A stretch of 64,000 nucleotides of DNA, from positions 62,001 through 126,000 of the forward strand of contig NZ_AQHJ01000034.1 in NCBI RefSeq assembly GCF_014925405.1. The letters are read 5' to 3'. This document shows positions 7,907-18,890 of this stretch, in pieces. A program made the translations under genes and the position numbers. The notes below the pieces were generated by a model. It had not been told where the DNA came from. It searched no databases and was given only the letters and a program-made list of their open reading frames with translations. The stretch comes from Pseudoalteromonas ulvae UL12. Lineage in GTDB: Bacteria; Pseudomonadota; Gammaproteobacteria; Enterobacterales; Alteromonadaceae. Position 1 is the first letter of the stretch; the number at the start of each line of letters is the position of its first letter.

Positions 7907-9115
7907 CTAGTATTTTCTTAGTATTTTTTGAGCTTGTTCTAATTGTACATCGCGAAATGCGGTAAGCAAGGGTTGATTACTAATTCCTTCACTCATTTTC
8001 CTCAAAATTTGCTCGTCTTCAGTTGGAATTTTAGCTTGTTCTATCGCGATATCAGGCGCAATACCGATCCCATCAATAGATTTACCTGAAGGCGTATAGT
8101 ACTTCGCAGTGGTTAGTTTTAACGCGGTTTGCCCATCGCCAAGAGGAATTAAAGATTGCACTGAACCTTTTCCATAAGAGCGAGTACCAACAACGGTTGC
8201 TCTATGATTATCTTTTAATGCACCAGCTAAAATTTCAGCTGCAGACGCCGAGCCTTTATTTATTAATACCACAATAGGTGCGCCATTTAGGACATCGCCT
8301 TGTTTTGCATAATAAGCGTGGTTAGCATCATAAAAGCGCCCTTTTGTTGTAACAATGGTGCCTTGTTGTAAAAATAAATCAGAAATAGCCACTGCGCTGC
8401 TCAATACACCACCTGGGTTATCCCGAAGATCAATCAGTAAACCAGATAAATCTTGGCCATTTTCGTTGATTAAGCGAGCAATTAATCGGGCGACATCATG
8501 TAGGGTGTGATTGTTAAAGTTGCTGATCCGAATGGTGGCATACCCGAGTTCGCTTAATGAACCGGTAACACTTTCGATTGAAATTTTGTCTCGTTGAACG
8601 TTAAAAGTGAGTGCTTCAGTATGACCATTTCGAGCAATTGCTAGCTTAATCGTTGGAGATTTAGCTTTACTAATGAGTGAAGCGACTTGTTTTATCGGTT
8701 TGTTAATGACCGTTTGTTCATTAATTTGCAGTAGAATATCGCCTTTTTTAATTCCGGCCTGTGAAGCGGGGGAATTAGGCAGTGCAGCAACAATCATAAT
8801 ATGATCATCACGTTGCTCTACTTCAATTCCAAGCCCAGTATATTGACCATTGGCAACATTAAATAAATCTTCTAGTGCCTCAGGATCTAGGTAGGCAGAA
8901 TGTGGGTCTAGCTGCTTGATGATTGAGTCGATGGCTGTTTGATTGAGCTTGCGATCATCTATTTTATCAACATAAAATGCTTGGATATGCTCTAAAATAG
9001 CAGACAGATCTGCATTGGCTTCATCTGCGTGGAGTGTTGGTACACTTAAAAAGCAGAAAAAAAGCGACAAAATAATGCTGTTAAAACGATTAACTAATGG
9101 GGATAAATTATTCAT
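7907..9115 (-). CDS. S41 family carboxy-terminal processing protease
   Basis: A 402-residue exported or membrane-anchored serine protease of the CtpA/Prc S41 family. An N-terminal signal (residues 8-30) is followed by a PDZ domain around residues 75-165 (GLGIEVEQRDDHIMIVAALPNSPASQAGIKKGDILL) and the S41 core: LIDLRDNPGGVL, the nucleophile in KGSASAAEIL near residue 290 and the general-base Lys in RSYGKGSVQ near 315. ATG at 9115 is preceded by an AGGAG ribosome site. It lies between envC and yibQ; CtpA-type proteases in such positions commonly turn over cell-wall enzymes, an inference here. Confidence 0.9.
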   Translation of the reverse strand: MNNLSPLVNRFNSIILSLFFCFLSVPTLHADEANADLSAILEHIQAFYVDKIDDRKLNQTAIDSIIKQLDPHSAYLDPEALEDLFNVANGQYTGLGIEVEQRDDHIMIVAALPNSPASQAGIKKGDILLQINEQTVINKPIKQVASLISKAKSPTIKLAIARNGHTEALTFNVQRDKISIESVTGSLSELGYATIRISNFNNHTLHDVARLIARLINENGQDLSGLLIDLRDNPGGVLSSAVAISDLFLQQGTIVTTKGRFYDANHAYYAKQGDVLNGAPIVVLINKGSASAAEILAGALKDNHRATVVGTRSYGKGSVQSLIPLGDGQTALKLTTAKYYTPSGKSIDGIGIAPDIAIEQAKIPTEDEQILRKMSEGISNQPLLTAFRDVQLEQAQKILRKY

Positions 9116-9158
9116 TGGCTCACTCCTGGGTCGAGTGTAGCCAACTAGTTCATGTTAG

Positions 9159-10295
9159 TTATCTACACCATTTATTAGGGTTTACCGCGCTTCCCTTATG
9201 CCGTATTTCGAAGTATAGACCAGGATCGCTTTGTCCACCGCTTTGACCGACTAATGCGATGACTTCACCTTGTGTAACTTGATCGCCTACTTCTTTTAAA
9301 ATGGCTTGGTTATGGCCATAAAGACTCATAAAACCTTCGCCATGATCTATCACAACGACCCAGCCAAAGCCTTTTAACCAATCAGAAAAAACGACTTGTC
9401 CATGATGGATCGTCGTGACTGGCGCGCCTTCATTAGCCTTGATCACGACCCCTTTCCAGCGGAAACTACCATGTTTACGTTGACCGAATTTATGGGTTAA
9501 ACGCCCTCGACTTGGCCAGTTAAGTTTACCTTTATCTGCAAGTAAGCCATCGAATCGGATAACTTCTTGTACTTGTTGCTGTAATTCTTGCAAAGTGTCA
9601 CGCAACATTTGTTCATTTTGTTTGAGGTAATCAATTGCTGATTGAGTCGACGAAAGCTGATTTTTAAGTTGCTGTAAGCTAGTTTTTCGCTCATTTTGGG
9701 CTAACACGAGTGCATTTTGTTTTTGTTTTTGCTCAGCTAAAAGTACAACTAGTTGTGATTGAGTGGCTGCTAACTTATCTTGATTGGCCGCCAGTTCAAT
9801 TAAAGTGGTTTTGAGTGAGTCAATTTGTTTAATTCGTGCATTATTTAAGTAGCTGTAATAGCTTAAAGTGCGCTCAAAGCTAGTGACCTCTTGCTGATTC
9901 AGTAAAAGCTTACTGTAATCATGACTGCCGGACATATAAGCACTTCGTAGCTGGGCAGCGAGGGCGTTTTGTTGCATCAGCTTAATGGTATTGAGTTCTT
10001 TAATGTTTTCTTCAAGGGCGAGTTGTTCGTTACGATTTAGCTCTGTTGCAAAATTTAACTCTTTGAGTGATTTGGCATTATGAGCGATTTCGAGTTCTGC
10101 TTGCTTTAAGTTTTTCTCTTGGGAGGTTATCTCAGAGCGCTGCTTTTTGAGACGTTCAGCACTGCTTTTAAGTTCTTTTTGAATTTGGTTTAAGTCTTGT
10201 TTTGTGCGATCTTCGTTACCATTGGCATAAGCCAATGGTAACGATAAAGAAAGGCATAAAAGGGGTAGCGTTATTGTTTTTATTAGATGACCCAC
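9159..10295 (-). CDS. envC: Murein hydrolase activator EnvC
   Basis: EnvC is the periplasmic activator of the AmiA/AmiB amidases at the septum and is itself controlled by FtsEX. It has about 375 residues: a signal peptide ending near LAYANG, a long coiled coil (about 25-245) and a C-terminal LytM domain (about 265-378). The LytM domain lacks the metal-binding residues of active M23 enzymes (RWKGV where H..GID is expected, LYFEIR instead of LHFE), consistent with EnvC acting as an activator rather than a hydrolase. The first legal start is GTG at 10295, but the ribosome site AAGGTGG overlaps it; translation may start further downstream (see findings). Confidence 0.9.
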   Translation of the reverse strand: MGHLIKTITLPLLCLSLSLPLAYANGNEDRTKQDLNQIQKELKSSAERLKKQRSEITSQEKNLKQAELEIAHNAKSLKELNFATELNRNEQLALEENIKELNTIKLMQQNALAAQLRSAYMSGSHDYSKLLLNQQEVTSFERTLSYYSYLNNARIKQIDSLKTTLIELAANQDKLAATQSQLVVLLAEQKQKQNALVLAQNERKTSLQQLKNQLSSTQSAIDYLKQNEQMLRDTLQELQQQVQEVIRFDGLLADKGKLNWPSRGRLTHKFGQRKHGSFRWKGVVIKANEGAPVTTIHHGQVVFSDWLKGFGWVVVIDHGEGFMSLYGHNQAILKEVGDQVTQGEVIALVGQSGGQSDPGLYFEIRHKGSAVNPNKWCR

Positions 10296-10300
10296 CTTGG

Positions 10301-11845
10301 TTAGTTCACTTGCATTATGGTACTGCCAGTCATTTCCTCTGGTTGTTCCATCCCTAATAAATGAAGCATGGTCGGGGCAACGTCACTCAGTTTTTTAGCG
10401 TCAAGTGCTTTGGCTTCTCGGCCAAAATAGATAAATGGCACCGGTTCGCTAGTATGAGCGGTATGTGCTTGGCCTGTTTGTAGATTTTCCATTTGCTCCG
10501 CATTACCATGATCGGCAGTAATTAGCGCTTCACCCCCAGTTTCTTTTAGAGCTTCAATCACACGACCAATGCAGTGATCAACTGCTTCACAGGCTTTCAC
10601 TGCTGCGCTGAACACGCCTGAATGGCCAACCATATCACCATTGGGGTAGTTGCATATAATGACATCATGTGCGCCGTTATGTATTGCCTCGACTAGTTTA
10701 TCTGTGAGCATTTCAGAGTTCATTTCGGGCTGTAAATCATAAGTGGCTACTTGAGGTGATGGGATGAGCACGCGATCTTCGCCTTCAAATAATTCTTCAC
10801 GGCCACCACTAAAAAAGAAAGTTACGTGGGCATATTTTTCAGTTTCTGAAATGCGTAGTTGCGTTTTATTGTGTTTCGCTAACCACTCACCTAAGACATT
10901 GGTTAATGCAACTGACGGAAATGCCGAGGGGGCTGGAATATCTTTAGCGTATTCAGTCATAGTCACAAACGCAGCCAATTGCGGAGTTACTTGTTTAGTG
11001 AACCCCGAAAAATCTGATTCAACAAACACTCGACTCATTTGACGCGCGCGATCCGCTCTAAAGTTTAAGAACACGATACTGTCACCATCATTAATCGTCG
11101 CACTTTCTTGGTTGTTACCTAGAATTGACGTGGCGGCGACAAACTCATCATTTTCATCACGTTGATAGGCTGCGTTTAAAGCGTCGGTTGCATTGGCATA
11201 ATTGAATTCAGCTTTTGCTTGAGTCATTAGGTTGTAAGCTTTTTCAACTCGATCCCAACGGTTATCACGATCCATCGCATAATAACGACCAATCAACGAC
11301 GCAATTCTACCGCAGTTTAGTTCGTTAAACTTGGCATCAACCAAGTCAATTGAGGCTTGTGCACTGCGAGGCGGTGTATCTCGGCCATCTAAGAAGGCGT
11401 GTAAATATACTTCTTTTGCACCTCGTTGCGCGGCCAGTTCGATGCTGGCAATGATATGGTCAATATGGCTGTGTACACCACCTGGGCTTAACAATCCCAT
11501 TAAATGAACCGCTTTGTTATTGGCAACAGCTTGATCAATGGCATTCACAATAGTGGCATTGTTAAAAAAGTCACCGTCTTCGATTGATTTAGTGATGCGA
11601 GTAAAATCTTGGTAAACAATCCGACCAGCGCCTAAGTTAACATGACCGACCTCTGAGTTGCCCATTTGACCATTGGGTAAGCCGACATCAAGACCTGAAC
11701 CTGAAATAAGAGTGCTCGGGCACTGTTGCCATAATTGATCCATGACAGGTGTATTGGCAGCTAAAATAGCATTACTTTGCGGGTCTTCGCGGTAGCCCCA
11801 GCCATCAAGGATAATTAGTACCAGAGGTTTCTTTTTCAGTGTCAT
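10301..11845 (-). CDS. gpmI: 2,3-bisphosphoglycerate-independent phosphoglycerate mutase
   Basis: Interconverts 3- and 2-phosphoglycerate in glycolysis and gluconeogenesis, using two manganese ions and a phosphoserine intermediate. It has 514 residues, standard for the family. [14 protein letters not shown] carries the first metal Asp, [14 protein letters not shown] contains the catalytic Ser, DGRDTPP and [14 protein letters not shown] bind substrate, and [13 protein letters not shown] and ITADHGNAE complete the metal site. It is the first gene of the minus-strand operon, with envC starting within 10 bp of its stop. Confidence 0.96.
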   Translation of the reverse strand: MTLKKKPLVLIILDGWGYREDPQSNAILAANTPVMDQLWQQCPSTLISGSGLDVGLPNGQMGNSEVGHVNLGAGRIVYQDFTRITKSIEDGDFFNNATIVNAIDQAVANNKAVHLMGLLSPGGVHSHIDHIIASIELAAQRGAKEVYLHAFLDGRDTPPRSAQASIDLVDAKFNELNCGRIASLIGRYYAMDRDNRWDRVEKAYNLMTQAKAEFNYANATDALNAAYQRDENDEFVAATSILGNNQESATINDGDSIVFLNFRADRARQMSRVFVESDFSGFTKQVTPQLAAFVTMTEYAKDIPAPSAFPSVALTNVLGEWLAKHNKTQLRISETEKYAHVTFFFSGGREELFEGEDRVLIPSPQVATYDLQPEMNSEMLTDKLVEAIHNGAHDVIICNYPNGDMVGHSGVFSAAVKACEAVDHCIGRVIEALKETGGEALITADHGNAEQMENLQTGQAHTAHTSEPVPFIYFGREAKALDAKKLSDVAPTMLHLLGMEQPEEMTGSTIMQVN

Positions 11846-12172
11846 TTGAGCTCCTGAGATCGTGAAATATTGTTAAAAATACGCAGTAGCGCAAGCATAC
11901 CGCTTTTTGTTTTTATTATCAGCAAAGAAACCAGCATATTAATATAATTCACCTTAAATTAACTTGGCTGTTGATAAATCGTGGGTTAGCGAGAGGTAAG
12001 ATAAAAAGCTATCTAAAAATTAAGCGGGGCTTACAGGGTCAACACGCATTTTTACGTGCATGTTTGTGTTAAGTTAAGGCGGGCTGTGAATGAGATAATT
12101 AGCCTAGTATCTTACTTTTAAGCGTGTATACTTACGCCGTTTGTTTAATTAACTGTAAAAATTGGAATGTGA
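11846..12172. other. Divergent promoter region between gpmI and yibN (327 bp)
   Basis: No gene or RNA is recognisable. A TATACT hexamer about 45 bp before the yibN ATG could be a -10 element, but its -35 partner is poor. I see no riboswitch or clear operator. It must hold the promoters of both the gpmI operon and the yibN-grxC-secB-gpsA operon. Confidence 0.5.
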
Positions 12173-12604
12173 ATGGAGCAATATATAGAGTTTATCGGAA
12201 ATCATCCGATTTTAAGCTTAATTTGGCTTGGTTTAGTGATGGCGATTATTTTAGGCTGGTTTAAAGCTAAGTTTTCTGCGATTAAGCACATCAATCCGCA
12301 ACAACTGACATTACTTGTGAATCGCGAAAATGGTGCTGTGGTAGATATCCGTGCTTTAAAAGAGTTCAATACTGGTCATATTGCAGGCTCAGTGCACTTA
12401 TCAGCGGAAAAAGCAAAAGAAAAAGAGTTTTCTGCGGTTGAAAAGCTAAAAAGTGCGCCCATTATAGTTGTATGTAACACAGGTATGACCGCATCTAGTG
12501 TAGCCGATAACTTAAATAAAGCTGGCTATGAGCAAGTTTATATTTTATCTGGCGGTATTGGAGCATGGCAAAATGCTGGTTTACCAATGACATCGGGACG
12601 TTAG
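12173..12604 (+). CDS. yibN: Membrane-anchored rhodanese-like protein
   Basis: A 143-residue protein with an N-terminal membrane segment (residues 12-29) followed by a single rhodanese domain. DIRALKEFNTGHIAGSVHL is the typical rhodanese entry, VVCNTGMTAS carries the catalytic Cys loop, and ILSGGIGAWQNAGLP is the C-terminal signature. Rhodaneses transfer sulfane sulfur; the physiological acceptor of YibN is unknown. The order yibN-grxC-secB-gpsA matches E. coli, and grxC starts 3 bp after this stop, so they form one operon. Confidence 0.9.
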   Translation: MEQYIEFIGNHPILSLIWLGLVMAIILGWFKAKFSAIKHINPQQLTLLVNRENGAVVDIRALKEFNTGHIAGSVHLSAEKAKEKEFSAVEKLKSAPIIVVCNTGMTASSVADNLNKAGYEQVYILSGGIGAWQNAGLPMTSGR

Positions 12605-12607
12605 ACT

Positions 12608-12865
12608 ATGAGTAACAAAGTAGTTGTTTATACAAAAGATTATTGCCCTTATTGTGTTCGTGCAAAAGCATTGTTAACCAGTAAAGGCGTCGAATTCGTA
12701 GAGTATGATATTGGCAAGCAGCCTGAACTTCGCGATGAAATGATCGAAAAAGCGAACGGTAGTTATACTGTGCCGCAAATTTTTATCGGTGCTCAGCATA
12801 TTGGCGGATGTGATGATATGATGGCACTCGAAGCGCAAGGTAAATTGGATACTTTGCTTCAATAA
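12608..12865 (+). CDS. grxC: Glutaredoxin 3
   Basis: An 85-residue glutathione-dependent disulfide oxidoreductase of the cytoplasm. The dithiol active site CPYC is at residues 13-16 (TKDYCPYCVRAK), the conserved TVPQIFIG cis-proline loop near residue 56 and GGCDD near 69. The length is normal. Second gene of the yibN-secB operon. Confidence 0.95.
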   Translation: MSNKVVVYTKDYCPYCVRAKALLTSKGVEFVEYDIGKQPELRDEMIEKANGSYTVPQIFIGAQHIGGCDDMMALEAQGKLDTLLQ

Positions 12866-12889
12866 TTAATAAATTCAATAGGAAGTAAC

Positions 12890-13375
12890 ATGGCAGAACA
12901 TGATCAAAACGCAGCTCAAGAACAGGCTGGTCCTCAATTTGCAATTCAACGTATTTATACAAAAGATATTTCGTTTGAAACGCCTAATTCACCTGCGATT
13001 TTTCAAAAAGAATGGACGCCAGAAGTAAAATTAGACTTAGATACGCGTTCAGCTAAGTTAGATGAAGGTGTATTTGAAGTTGTACTAGCACTGACTGTGA
13101 CTGCAACGATTGGTGAAGAAACGGCATTTTTATGTGAAGTACAGCAAGCAGGTATTTTCACAATTAGTGATGTAGAAGAAGGTCAATTGGCGCATATGCT
13201 TGGTGCATTCTGCCCAAATACGCTATTCCCATATGCACGTGAAACAGTTTCAAACTTAGTGAATCGTGGTACTTTCCCACAATTAAACTTAGCACCTGTA
13301 AACTTTGATGCTTTATTTGGCCAGTACGTTCAGCAACGTGCAGCTCAAGCAGAGCAGGCGCAAGCAGACGCATAA
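12890..13375 (+). CDS. secB: Protein-export chaperone SecB
   Basis: A tetrameric cytoplasmic chaperone that keeps preproteins unfolded and hands them to SecA. It has 161 residues, typical. The family features [14 protein letters not shown], the beta-sheet segment with LDLDTRS, and [36 protein letters not shown] are all present. An AGGAAGT ribosome site lies about 6 bp before the ATG. It is followed 5 bp later by gpsA, as in E. coli. Confidence 0.97.
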   Translation: MAEHDQNAAQEQAGPQFAIQRIYTKDISFETPNSPAIFQKEWTPEVKLDLDTRSAKLDEGVFEVVLALTVTATIGEETAFLCEVQQAGIFTISDVEEGQLAHMLGAFCPNTLFPYARETVSNLVNRGTFPQLNLAPVNFDALFGQYVQQRAAQAEQAQADA

Positions 13376-13380
13376 ATATT

Positions 13381-14391
13381 ATGACAACAGCTAATTTTGC
13401 TGTTTCAGTCTTAGGGGCGGGCTCATACGGGACCGCCCTTGCTATTTGTCTAGCACGAAATAGCCATAACATAGCGTTATGGGGACGAGACTCAGCTCAC
13501 ATCGAAACACTTGCAAAAGAACGTAGCAATGAGCGTTATTTACCAGGTGCTGCTTTTCCAGATACTTTACACTTAGAAGCCGATCTTGCCAAAGTCGTGT
13601 CGCACACACAAACTGTATTGGTGGTTGTGCCAAGCCATGCATTTGCGCAAACCTTAACGAATATTAAACCTTATCTACAACCCGGCGCGAAAGTCGCTTG
13701 GGCAACTAAGGGTCTTGAGCCGAATACGGGTCGCTTACTGCAAGATGTTGCTCGTGATATTTTGGGTGAGGATATTTCGTTAGCTGTGGTGTCAGGTCCT
13801 ACGTTTGCTAAAGAAATGGCAATGGGTTTGCCGACAGCGATTTCAGTCTCATCTGCTGATGGGCAATTAGTGAAACAACTTTCTGATTACCTCCATTGTG
13901 GCCGCTCATTTAGAGTGTACAGCAATGATGATTTCATTGGTGTGCAATTAGGTGGCGCCGTGAAAAATGTGATTGCTATTGGTGCTGGTATTTCTGATGG
14001 TTTTGGATTTGGAGCAAATGCTCGAACGGCATTGATTACCCGAGGCTTGGCTGAAATGTGCCGACTTGGGTGCGCGATGGGCGCCAAACCCGATACATTT
14101 ATGGGCATGGCCGGTTTGGGTGATTTGATTTTAACCTGCACTGATAATCAGTCTCGCAATCGTCGTTTTGGCTTAGCACTGGGCCAAGGATCTGATGTAG
14201 AGTCAGCTCAAACATCGATTGGTCAAGTTGTAGAAGGTTATCGTAATACCAAGGAAGTGTATTTGTTAGCAAAACGTGTTGGTGTTGAAATGCCCATCAC
14301 AGAACAAATTTACCAAGTTTTGTATGAAGGTAAAAATGTTAAAGAAGCTGCGATGTCACTGCTAGGTAGAGAGAAAAAGGCTGAAAGTTAA
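13381..14391 (+). CDS. gpsA: Glycerol-3-phosphate dehydrogenase [NAD(P)+]
   Basis: Reduces dihydroxyacetone phosphate to sn-glycerol 3-phosphate for phospholipid synthesis. It has 336 residues. The dinucleotide-binding loop [12 protein letters not shown] is at the N-terminus, [11 protein letters not shown] and [11 protein letters not shown] follow, the catalytic Lys is in [14 protein letters not shown], and [20 protein letters not shown] is the substrate-binding signature. Last gene of the operon. Its TAA shares bases with the stop of the convergent sensor gene (4-bp tail overlap). Confidence 0.97.
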   Translation: MTTANFAVSVLGAGSYGTALAICLARNSHNIALWGRDSAHIETLAKERSNERYLPGAAFPDTLHLEADLAKVVSHTQTVLVVVPSHAFAQTLTNIKPYLQPGAKVAWATKGLEPNTGRLLQDVARDILGEDISLAVVSGPTFAKEMAMGLPTAISVSSADGQLVKQLSDYLHCGRSFRVYSNDDFIGVQLGGAVKNVIAIGAGISDGFGFGANARTALITRGLAEMCRLGCAMGAKPDTFMGMAGLGDLILTCTDNQSRNRRFGLALGQGSDVESAQTSIGQVVEGYRNTKEVYLLAKRVGVEMPITEQIYQVLYEGKNVKEAAMSLLGREKKAES

Positions 14392-14406
14392 CCAGCCTTT
14401 TTTTTA
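14374..14406. terminator. Terminator at the gpsA / GGDEF-EAL convergent junction
   Basis: AAAAAGGCTG and CAGCCTTTTT form a perfect 10-bp stem with a 9-nt loop that contains both overlapping stop codons. The following T-run serves gpsA; the A-run on the other side could serve the convergent gene. Confidence 0.8.
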
Positions 14407-17400
14407 TTATTTTTTAATGGCTTGTCTATTTTTAAATCCGCTAAATTGGCAACCGAGACTGGTGGGCTGAAATAATAGCCTTGTACAACATTACACCCCA
14501 TCACATGCAGTAAATAAGATTGATCATACGTTTCGACACCCTCTGCAACCACTTTAATATCGAGATACTTGGCTAATCGGATAATAGTTGCAGTGATGTT
14601 TCTATCTCGTTCATTTTCAACCATATCGACAATAAAGGAACGGTCAATCTTTAACGTATCAATTGGAAATTGCTTTAAGTAGCTCAACGAAGAATGGCCA
14701 GTCCCAAAATCATCAAGTGCGATAGAAAAACCAAGCGATTTAAGTTTTTCCATTTGTTTTATCGCAAAATCAGGATCTTGCATCATGGCGCTTTCGGTAA
14801 TTTCAAGTTCCAAGTGTCGGCCACTGATGTTGTAAATCGTCAATAAGTGGGTTAAATCTTCGATTAAACTGGCTTGTTGGAAATGACCGGCTGAAATATT
14901 TACAGCGACCCTACCGACTAACTCTCCTTGTTCATACCATGTTTTAACTTGCATACACGCTTGTTTTAACAGGCTTTTGGTCAGCGCGATAATGGTGCCA
15001 TTTTTTTCAGCGATCGGGATAAAGTCATTGGGTCCGACAACTGTTCCATCGGGCTGAGGCCAGCGAGCAAGGGCTTCAAAGCCAACAATTTTATTTTTGA
15101 TGGTGTTAAATTTGGGTTGGTAATAAAAAATAAACTCTTCATTTTCGATAGCATGGAATAAAGCGCTTTCTTTGGAAAGGCTGTGTGGGCTCGAGCTTTG
15201 CAGTTTTTTATCGTAAAACTGGAAGTTATTTTTACCGTGGTGCTTAGCGTAATTTAATGCGCTGTCAGCGCTGCGCATTAAGCTTTCGCAATTGACGCCA
15301 TTTTCTGGAAATAAGGCAATGCCAATACTTGCAGAGACAGTCACTTCGATTTCGTTTAAATTAAAATTGTTTATTTTACTAAGAATTTTTTGTGCTTGTC
15401 GCTTTAGGTAAAAAATACTCATGTTGTTATATAAATATGGGGGGATCAGAATAGCGAACTCATCACCACCAAGCCTTGATAAAATACAGCCTTTATCGAG
15501 TAACTTATTGATACGCTTACTGACTAAATTGAGCAGCACATCACCTTGGCTGTGCCCGAGAGATTCATTAATTTTGTGAAAATTATCGAGATCTAAAAAT
15601 AATAAAGCAAAAGATGGAAACGCTTCGCGGCTATCAACAATAGCTTTGTTAAGGTGCTCTATAAATAATGTCCGATTAGCAAGTCCGGTTATGGGGTCGC
15701 GGGTAGCTAATAGCTGTAATTCTTTTTCATGGCGTTTACGTGTGGTGATATCGTTGAACATTCCGATATACAAGGTTTTGTTTTTCAGTTCAAAGATCGA
15801 TTTTTGTTTAATCTCTGTAATGGTTAAGTCCAAATAATATTCTTCGGCATTTTTACGGGAACTCCAAATTTGCCCAGACCAAAAACTATTCTCTTTTAGT
15901 TCTTTATATATCAGTTGCTCAAGTTGTATATTGCGACCGTTACTGGTGTAGATTTTGGTTTTTTTACCTAGGATGTCATGCTTTTGATAACCAGTAGTTT
16001 GAGTAAATACTTTGTTGACTTCAATAATCTCGAAATCTTGATTTGCAATCCATACCGACTCTTTTGTTTGTCTTAATAAAGAAGCGGTCAAACTATTGCC
16101 ATGAAGGCCAGAGCGTTTAGCCTTGAGGAAGACAAAAGTGAGTCCAATAACGGCAATAACAATAGCTAATAAATCAATTAAAGCGAATAAATTACTCCCG
16201 TGACTCACTAAGGTGAGTTGAGTTCTTTGTAATTTGGGCTCTCCGTTATTTTCTATTTCCAACACATGCGTCCCAGAAGGCAACGACATAATATTTAAAC
16301 TCGCTTGGTTTGGGCTCATGGTCTGCCATTCTTGATTGGGAAGCATGCGATATTTAAATTGAAAGTAATCAAGTCCTGAAGGATTGAAGGAAGCTAAATT
16401 GAGTTGCACGTTGCTAACTGGGCTTGGAAGATGAATAGTGTCGCTAGGAAAAAGCAAAGATTGCTGAATTTTATGTGTAAACACCACTTCAGAAATACGA
16501 AGCTGACTCACATCTTGGTAGTGAGTGGTGGGTGTTAAGGTAATAAACTGGTTATTTTTTTGAGCCAACACGCCATTGCCTACTTTTAACAGATCCAGAG
16601 GTGAATCAGAAAGCACGGTGTTATTTACAAACTCTACTTCGTGAGTGCTTAAATTGTAAAATTTGGCTACATCATTGTGATGCAGCCAATAATGTGTGTC
16701 ATTGAGTGTGGTTATTTTTCGCGTATCGCCAGCAAGCAGTAATTCGAATGTGAAGCGGTTGTTCAGTTCATGACTTACTTGCCAAAACCCTTCTTTCGAG
16801 GCGATGTAAATTTTGTTTTTGGTAGTATTGTAAGCGAGGTCATAAATCTCAGTTATTTGATTGGGCAATAAAGCGAGCAGCCGAGCTTGGTTATCATTGA
16901 GTGCATAGAGGTGTTTATTGGTGGTAAAAATAAACTGTTGATCGACATAATTTGACACTGCATTGATATGACTAAATTCAAGGTGTGTGCTTTTTTGTAA
17001 TGTTTCCAGATCTAAAGAGTATATTGAGTGGTGGTTTGCCAAAATAAGCGACTCACCATTAACGGCCAGTTTATGGATGTCACGTGCGATAGAGAGTTTT
17101 GTTGGAGCTTCATGTGTCGTTTGGTATTTATATACGCCGTCTTTATTACTATAAATCCAGCTATTTTCTTGATATTGAATAATATCTTTTAATGCAAAAC
17201 TCTCCCCGTTGAGAATATCTTTTTGCTGCAGTTGAGTCAGTGGGTATATCGGTGAGATCGTTGCCACTTCTTTATCGATAATCAGAGGTAAAAACTGTGT
17301 TTGCCAAACACCTGATGTATCTTGCAACCATAACTGTTTATTTGTATCTATGTAGCTATTGGTAATCGAGTTTATTTGGTCAAGGGGGATTGTTTTAGTC

Positions 17401-18194
17401 TGATCCGTGACGCTATCGTGTAAATACGCTTGATGCTTACCTACCGCATAGAAATAGCCATTATCTCGATGTTTGATACTGGTAAGCACCAATGATGATA
17501 AAGGCTGGTATTTTTCTAATTGAGTAGCTTGAAGCTGAAATAATGTGTGTGATGAGTCTATTACCCACACTCGGCCCTGTTTATCAGCGGATATTTCTTT
17601 AATACCGGGTAAGTGGGTGAGGATAGTGATGACTTTTTCTGAAGCAAGTCTGACTTTTATCAGTTGGTTATCTGTATTGTAAACCCAAAGATGGCCATTC
17701 GGTAATAGAGCAAATTGGCTAATAGCCCCTAAGTTTAAATTAGTAAGAGGAAAGTAAAGCTGCCCCTCATGATAGCGATGCAAACGACCTTGACTTAAAA
17801 ACCAAATAGAATGAGGGTCTTGAACAAAAACATGGCTCACAGGGCCCAAAAAGAGTACTTGGCTAGTTTGGTTGTCAATATTGATTTGTTCTAACCCTTT
17901 ATCACTGCTTAACCAAATATGCTTTTGAGTAGAGGATATTTCGCGAAAAGACTGGCCTATCAAGCCTGGCACTTCAAGCGAGGTAATAGGACGAGTATTG
18001 ATACCATCAAACCGGAACAAGCCGCTATCAGTGGCTAACCAAAAATCACCTCTAGGGTCTTGATTGATCGCCAAAATATGACGTCCATGTATGGCTTGAT
18101 TATCTATGGTGAGTACTTGCAAAGAAGCGAAAAGTTGAAAGCTGCAAATCAGTGCAGAGCAAAATATGGCAATAAAAAAAGTAATCCGTTTCAT
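14388..18194 (-). CDS. Propeller-PAS-GGDEF-EAL membrane sensor (c-di-GMP turnover)
   Basis: A 1268-residue sensor starting [12 protein letters not shown] at 18194 (a further Met at 18215 adds 7 residues). After a signal sequence come roughly 600 residues of regulator-propeller repeats ([38 protein letters not shown]) and a Y_Y_Y-like domain, both periplasmic; one membrane segment near residue 678; PAS about 705-815; GGDEF about 830-1000 with intact [10 protein letters not shown] near 908; EAL about 1015-1260 with intact EALARW, ESAMM, DDFGTG and AEGVET. Both catalytic sites look complete, so it may be bifunctional or mainly a phosphodiesterase. The ligand is unknown. Confidence 0.92.
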   Translation of the reverse strand: MKRITFFIAIFCSALICSFQLFASLQVLTIDNQAIHGRHILAINQDPRGDFWLATDSGLFRFDGINTRPITSLEVPGLIGQSFREISSTQKHIWLSSDKGLEQINIDNQTSQVLFLGPVSHVFVQDPHSIWFLSQGRLHRYHEGQLYFPLTNLNLGAISQFALLPNGHLWVYNTDNQLIKVRLASEKVITILTHLPGIKEISADKQGRVWVIDSSHTLFQLQATQLEKYQPLSSLVLTSIKHRDNGYFYAVGKHQAYLHDSVTDQTKTIPLDQINSITNSYIDTNKQLWLQDTSGVWQTQFLPLIIDKEVATISPIYPLTQLQQKDILNGESFALKDIIQYQENSWIYSNKDGVYKYQTTHEAPTKLSIARDIHKLAVNGESLILANHHSIYSLDLETLQKSTHLEFSHINAVSNYVDQQFIFTTNKHLYALNDNQARLLALLPNQITEIYDLAYNTTKNKIYIASKEGFWQVSHELNNRFTFELLLAGDTRKITTLNDTHYWLHHNDVAKFYNLSTHEVEFVNNTVLSDSPLDLLKVGNGVLAQKNNQFITLTPTTHYQDVSQLRISEVVFTHKIQQSLLFPSDTIHLPSPVSNVQLNLASFNPSGLDYFQFKYRMLPNQEWQTMSPNQASLNIMSLPSGTHVLEIENNGEPKLQRTQLTLVSHGSNLFALIDLLAIVIAVIGLTFVFLKAKRSGLHGNSLTASLLRQTKESVWIANQDFEIIEVNKVFTQTTGYQKHDILGKKTKIYTSNGRNIQLEQLIYKELKENSFWSGQIWSSRKNAEEYYLDLTITEIKQKSIFELKNKTLYIGMFNDITTRKRHEKELQLLATRDPITGLANRTLFIEHLNKAIVDSREAFPSFALLFLDLDNFHKINESLGHSQGDVLLNLVSKRINKLLDKGCILSRLGGDEFAILIPPYLYNNMSIFYLKRQAQKILSKINNFNLNEIEVTVSASIGIALFPENGVNCESLMRSADSALNYAKHHGKNNFQFYDKKLQSSSPHSLSKESALFHAIENEEFIFYYQPKFNTIKNKIVGFEALARWPQPDGTVVGPNDFIPIAEKNGTIIALTKSLLKQACMQVKTWYEQGELVGRVAVNISAGHFQQASLIEDLTHLLTIYNISGRHLELEITESAMMQDPDFAIKQMEKLKSLGFSIALDDFGTGHSSLSYLKQFPIDTLKIDRSFIVDMVENERDRNITATIIRLAKYLDIKVVAEGVETYDQSYLLHVMGCNVVQGYYFSPPVSVANLADLKIDKPLKNNKKKAG

Positions 18195-18285
18195 CGTCAC
18201 TCGCCTAAAATCCATTTGTATTTTAGTTTAGTTGACTTTATGAGCAATGAACGAGAAAGAGCGAATATTTATGAAAGGTACAGAG

Positions 18286-18307
18286 CTGTAGAGCCAAGGC
18301 TCTACAG
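18286..18307. repeat. Perfect 22-bp palindrome downstream of trmL
   Basis: CTGTAGAGCC-AA-GGCTCTACAG, a 10-bp perfect inverted repeat 13 bp beyond the trmL stop. No T-run follows on either strand, so it is not an ordinary terminator; it may be a REP-like unit or a 3' mRNA-stabilising hairpin. Confidence 0.6.
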
Positions 18308-18320
18308 CGAGTGAGAGGAA

Positions 18321-18785
18321 TTAAACCGAACCGGCAAAATCAAGCTGGCGCCAAGATTCATAAATAAAGACAGCTACGGCGTTTGATAAATTCATGCTGC
18401 GGCTATTTGGCTGCATCGGAATACGAAGGCGTTGCTCATTGGGGAGTGACTCAATAATGTCCATGGGAAGGCCGCGAGTTTCTGGGCCAAATAATAAACA
18501 ATCACCTGCTTTAAATTGCGCTTTATGAAATGGCCCAGAGCCTTTAGTCGTACAAGCATAAACGGTGCTTGGCTGTTCGGTGGCGAGGTAGCTCTCTAAG
18601 TTTGGATGGCGTTTTACATGACTAAATTCATGGTAGTCAAGCCCTGCACGGCGCACCCGTTTGTCATCCCATTCAAACCCTAATGGTTCAATTAAATGCA
18701 GCGAATAACCAGTATTGGCACATAACCGAATGATATTGCCAGTATTCGGGGGAATTTCAGGTTGATAAAGTACGATATCGAGCAT
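18321..18785 (-). CDS. trmL: tRNA (cytidine(34)-2'-O)-methyltransferase
   Basis: A SPOUT-class methyltransferase that 2'-O-methylates the wobble base of tRNA-Leu isoacceptors. It has 154 residues starting [21 protein letters not shown]; the ATG at 18785 has an AGAGG ribosome site 5 bp upstream and is preferred over the GTG at 18791. The trefoil-knot motifs are intact: [24 protein letters not shown] and [18 protein letters not shown]. The gene is short and typical, transcribed alone on the minus strand and divergent from fieF. Confidence 0.95.
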   Translation of the reverse strand: MLDIVLYQPEIPPNTGNIIRLCANTGYSLHLIEPLGFEWDDKRVRRAGLDYHEFSHVKRHPNLESYLATEQPSTVYACTTKGSGPFHKAQFKAGDCLLFGPETRGLPMDIIESLPNEQRLRIPMQPNSRSMNLSNAVAVFIYESWRQLDFAGSV

Positions 18786-18890
18786 AAACACCTCTAGAAA
18801 AATTGCTGGCTTATACTAACAAAAAGTAGCCGGGACGCGTATTAAAAATGATAATATCTCAATGGTTAATCAAATAACTAGGCACAGTCG

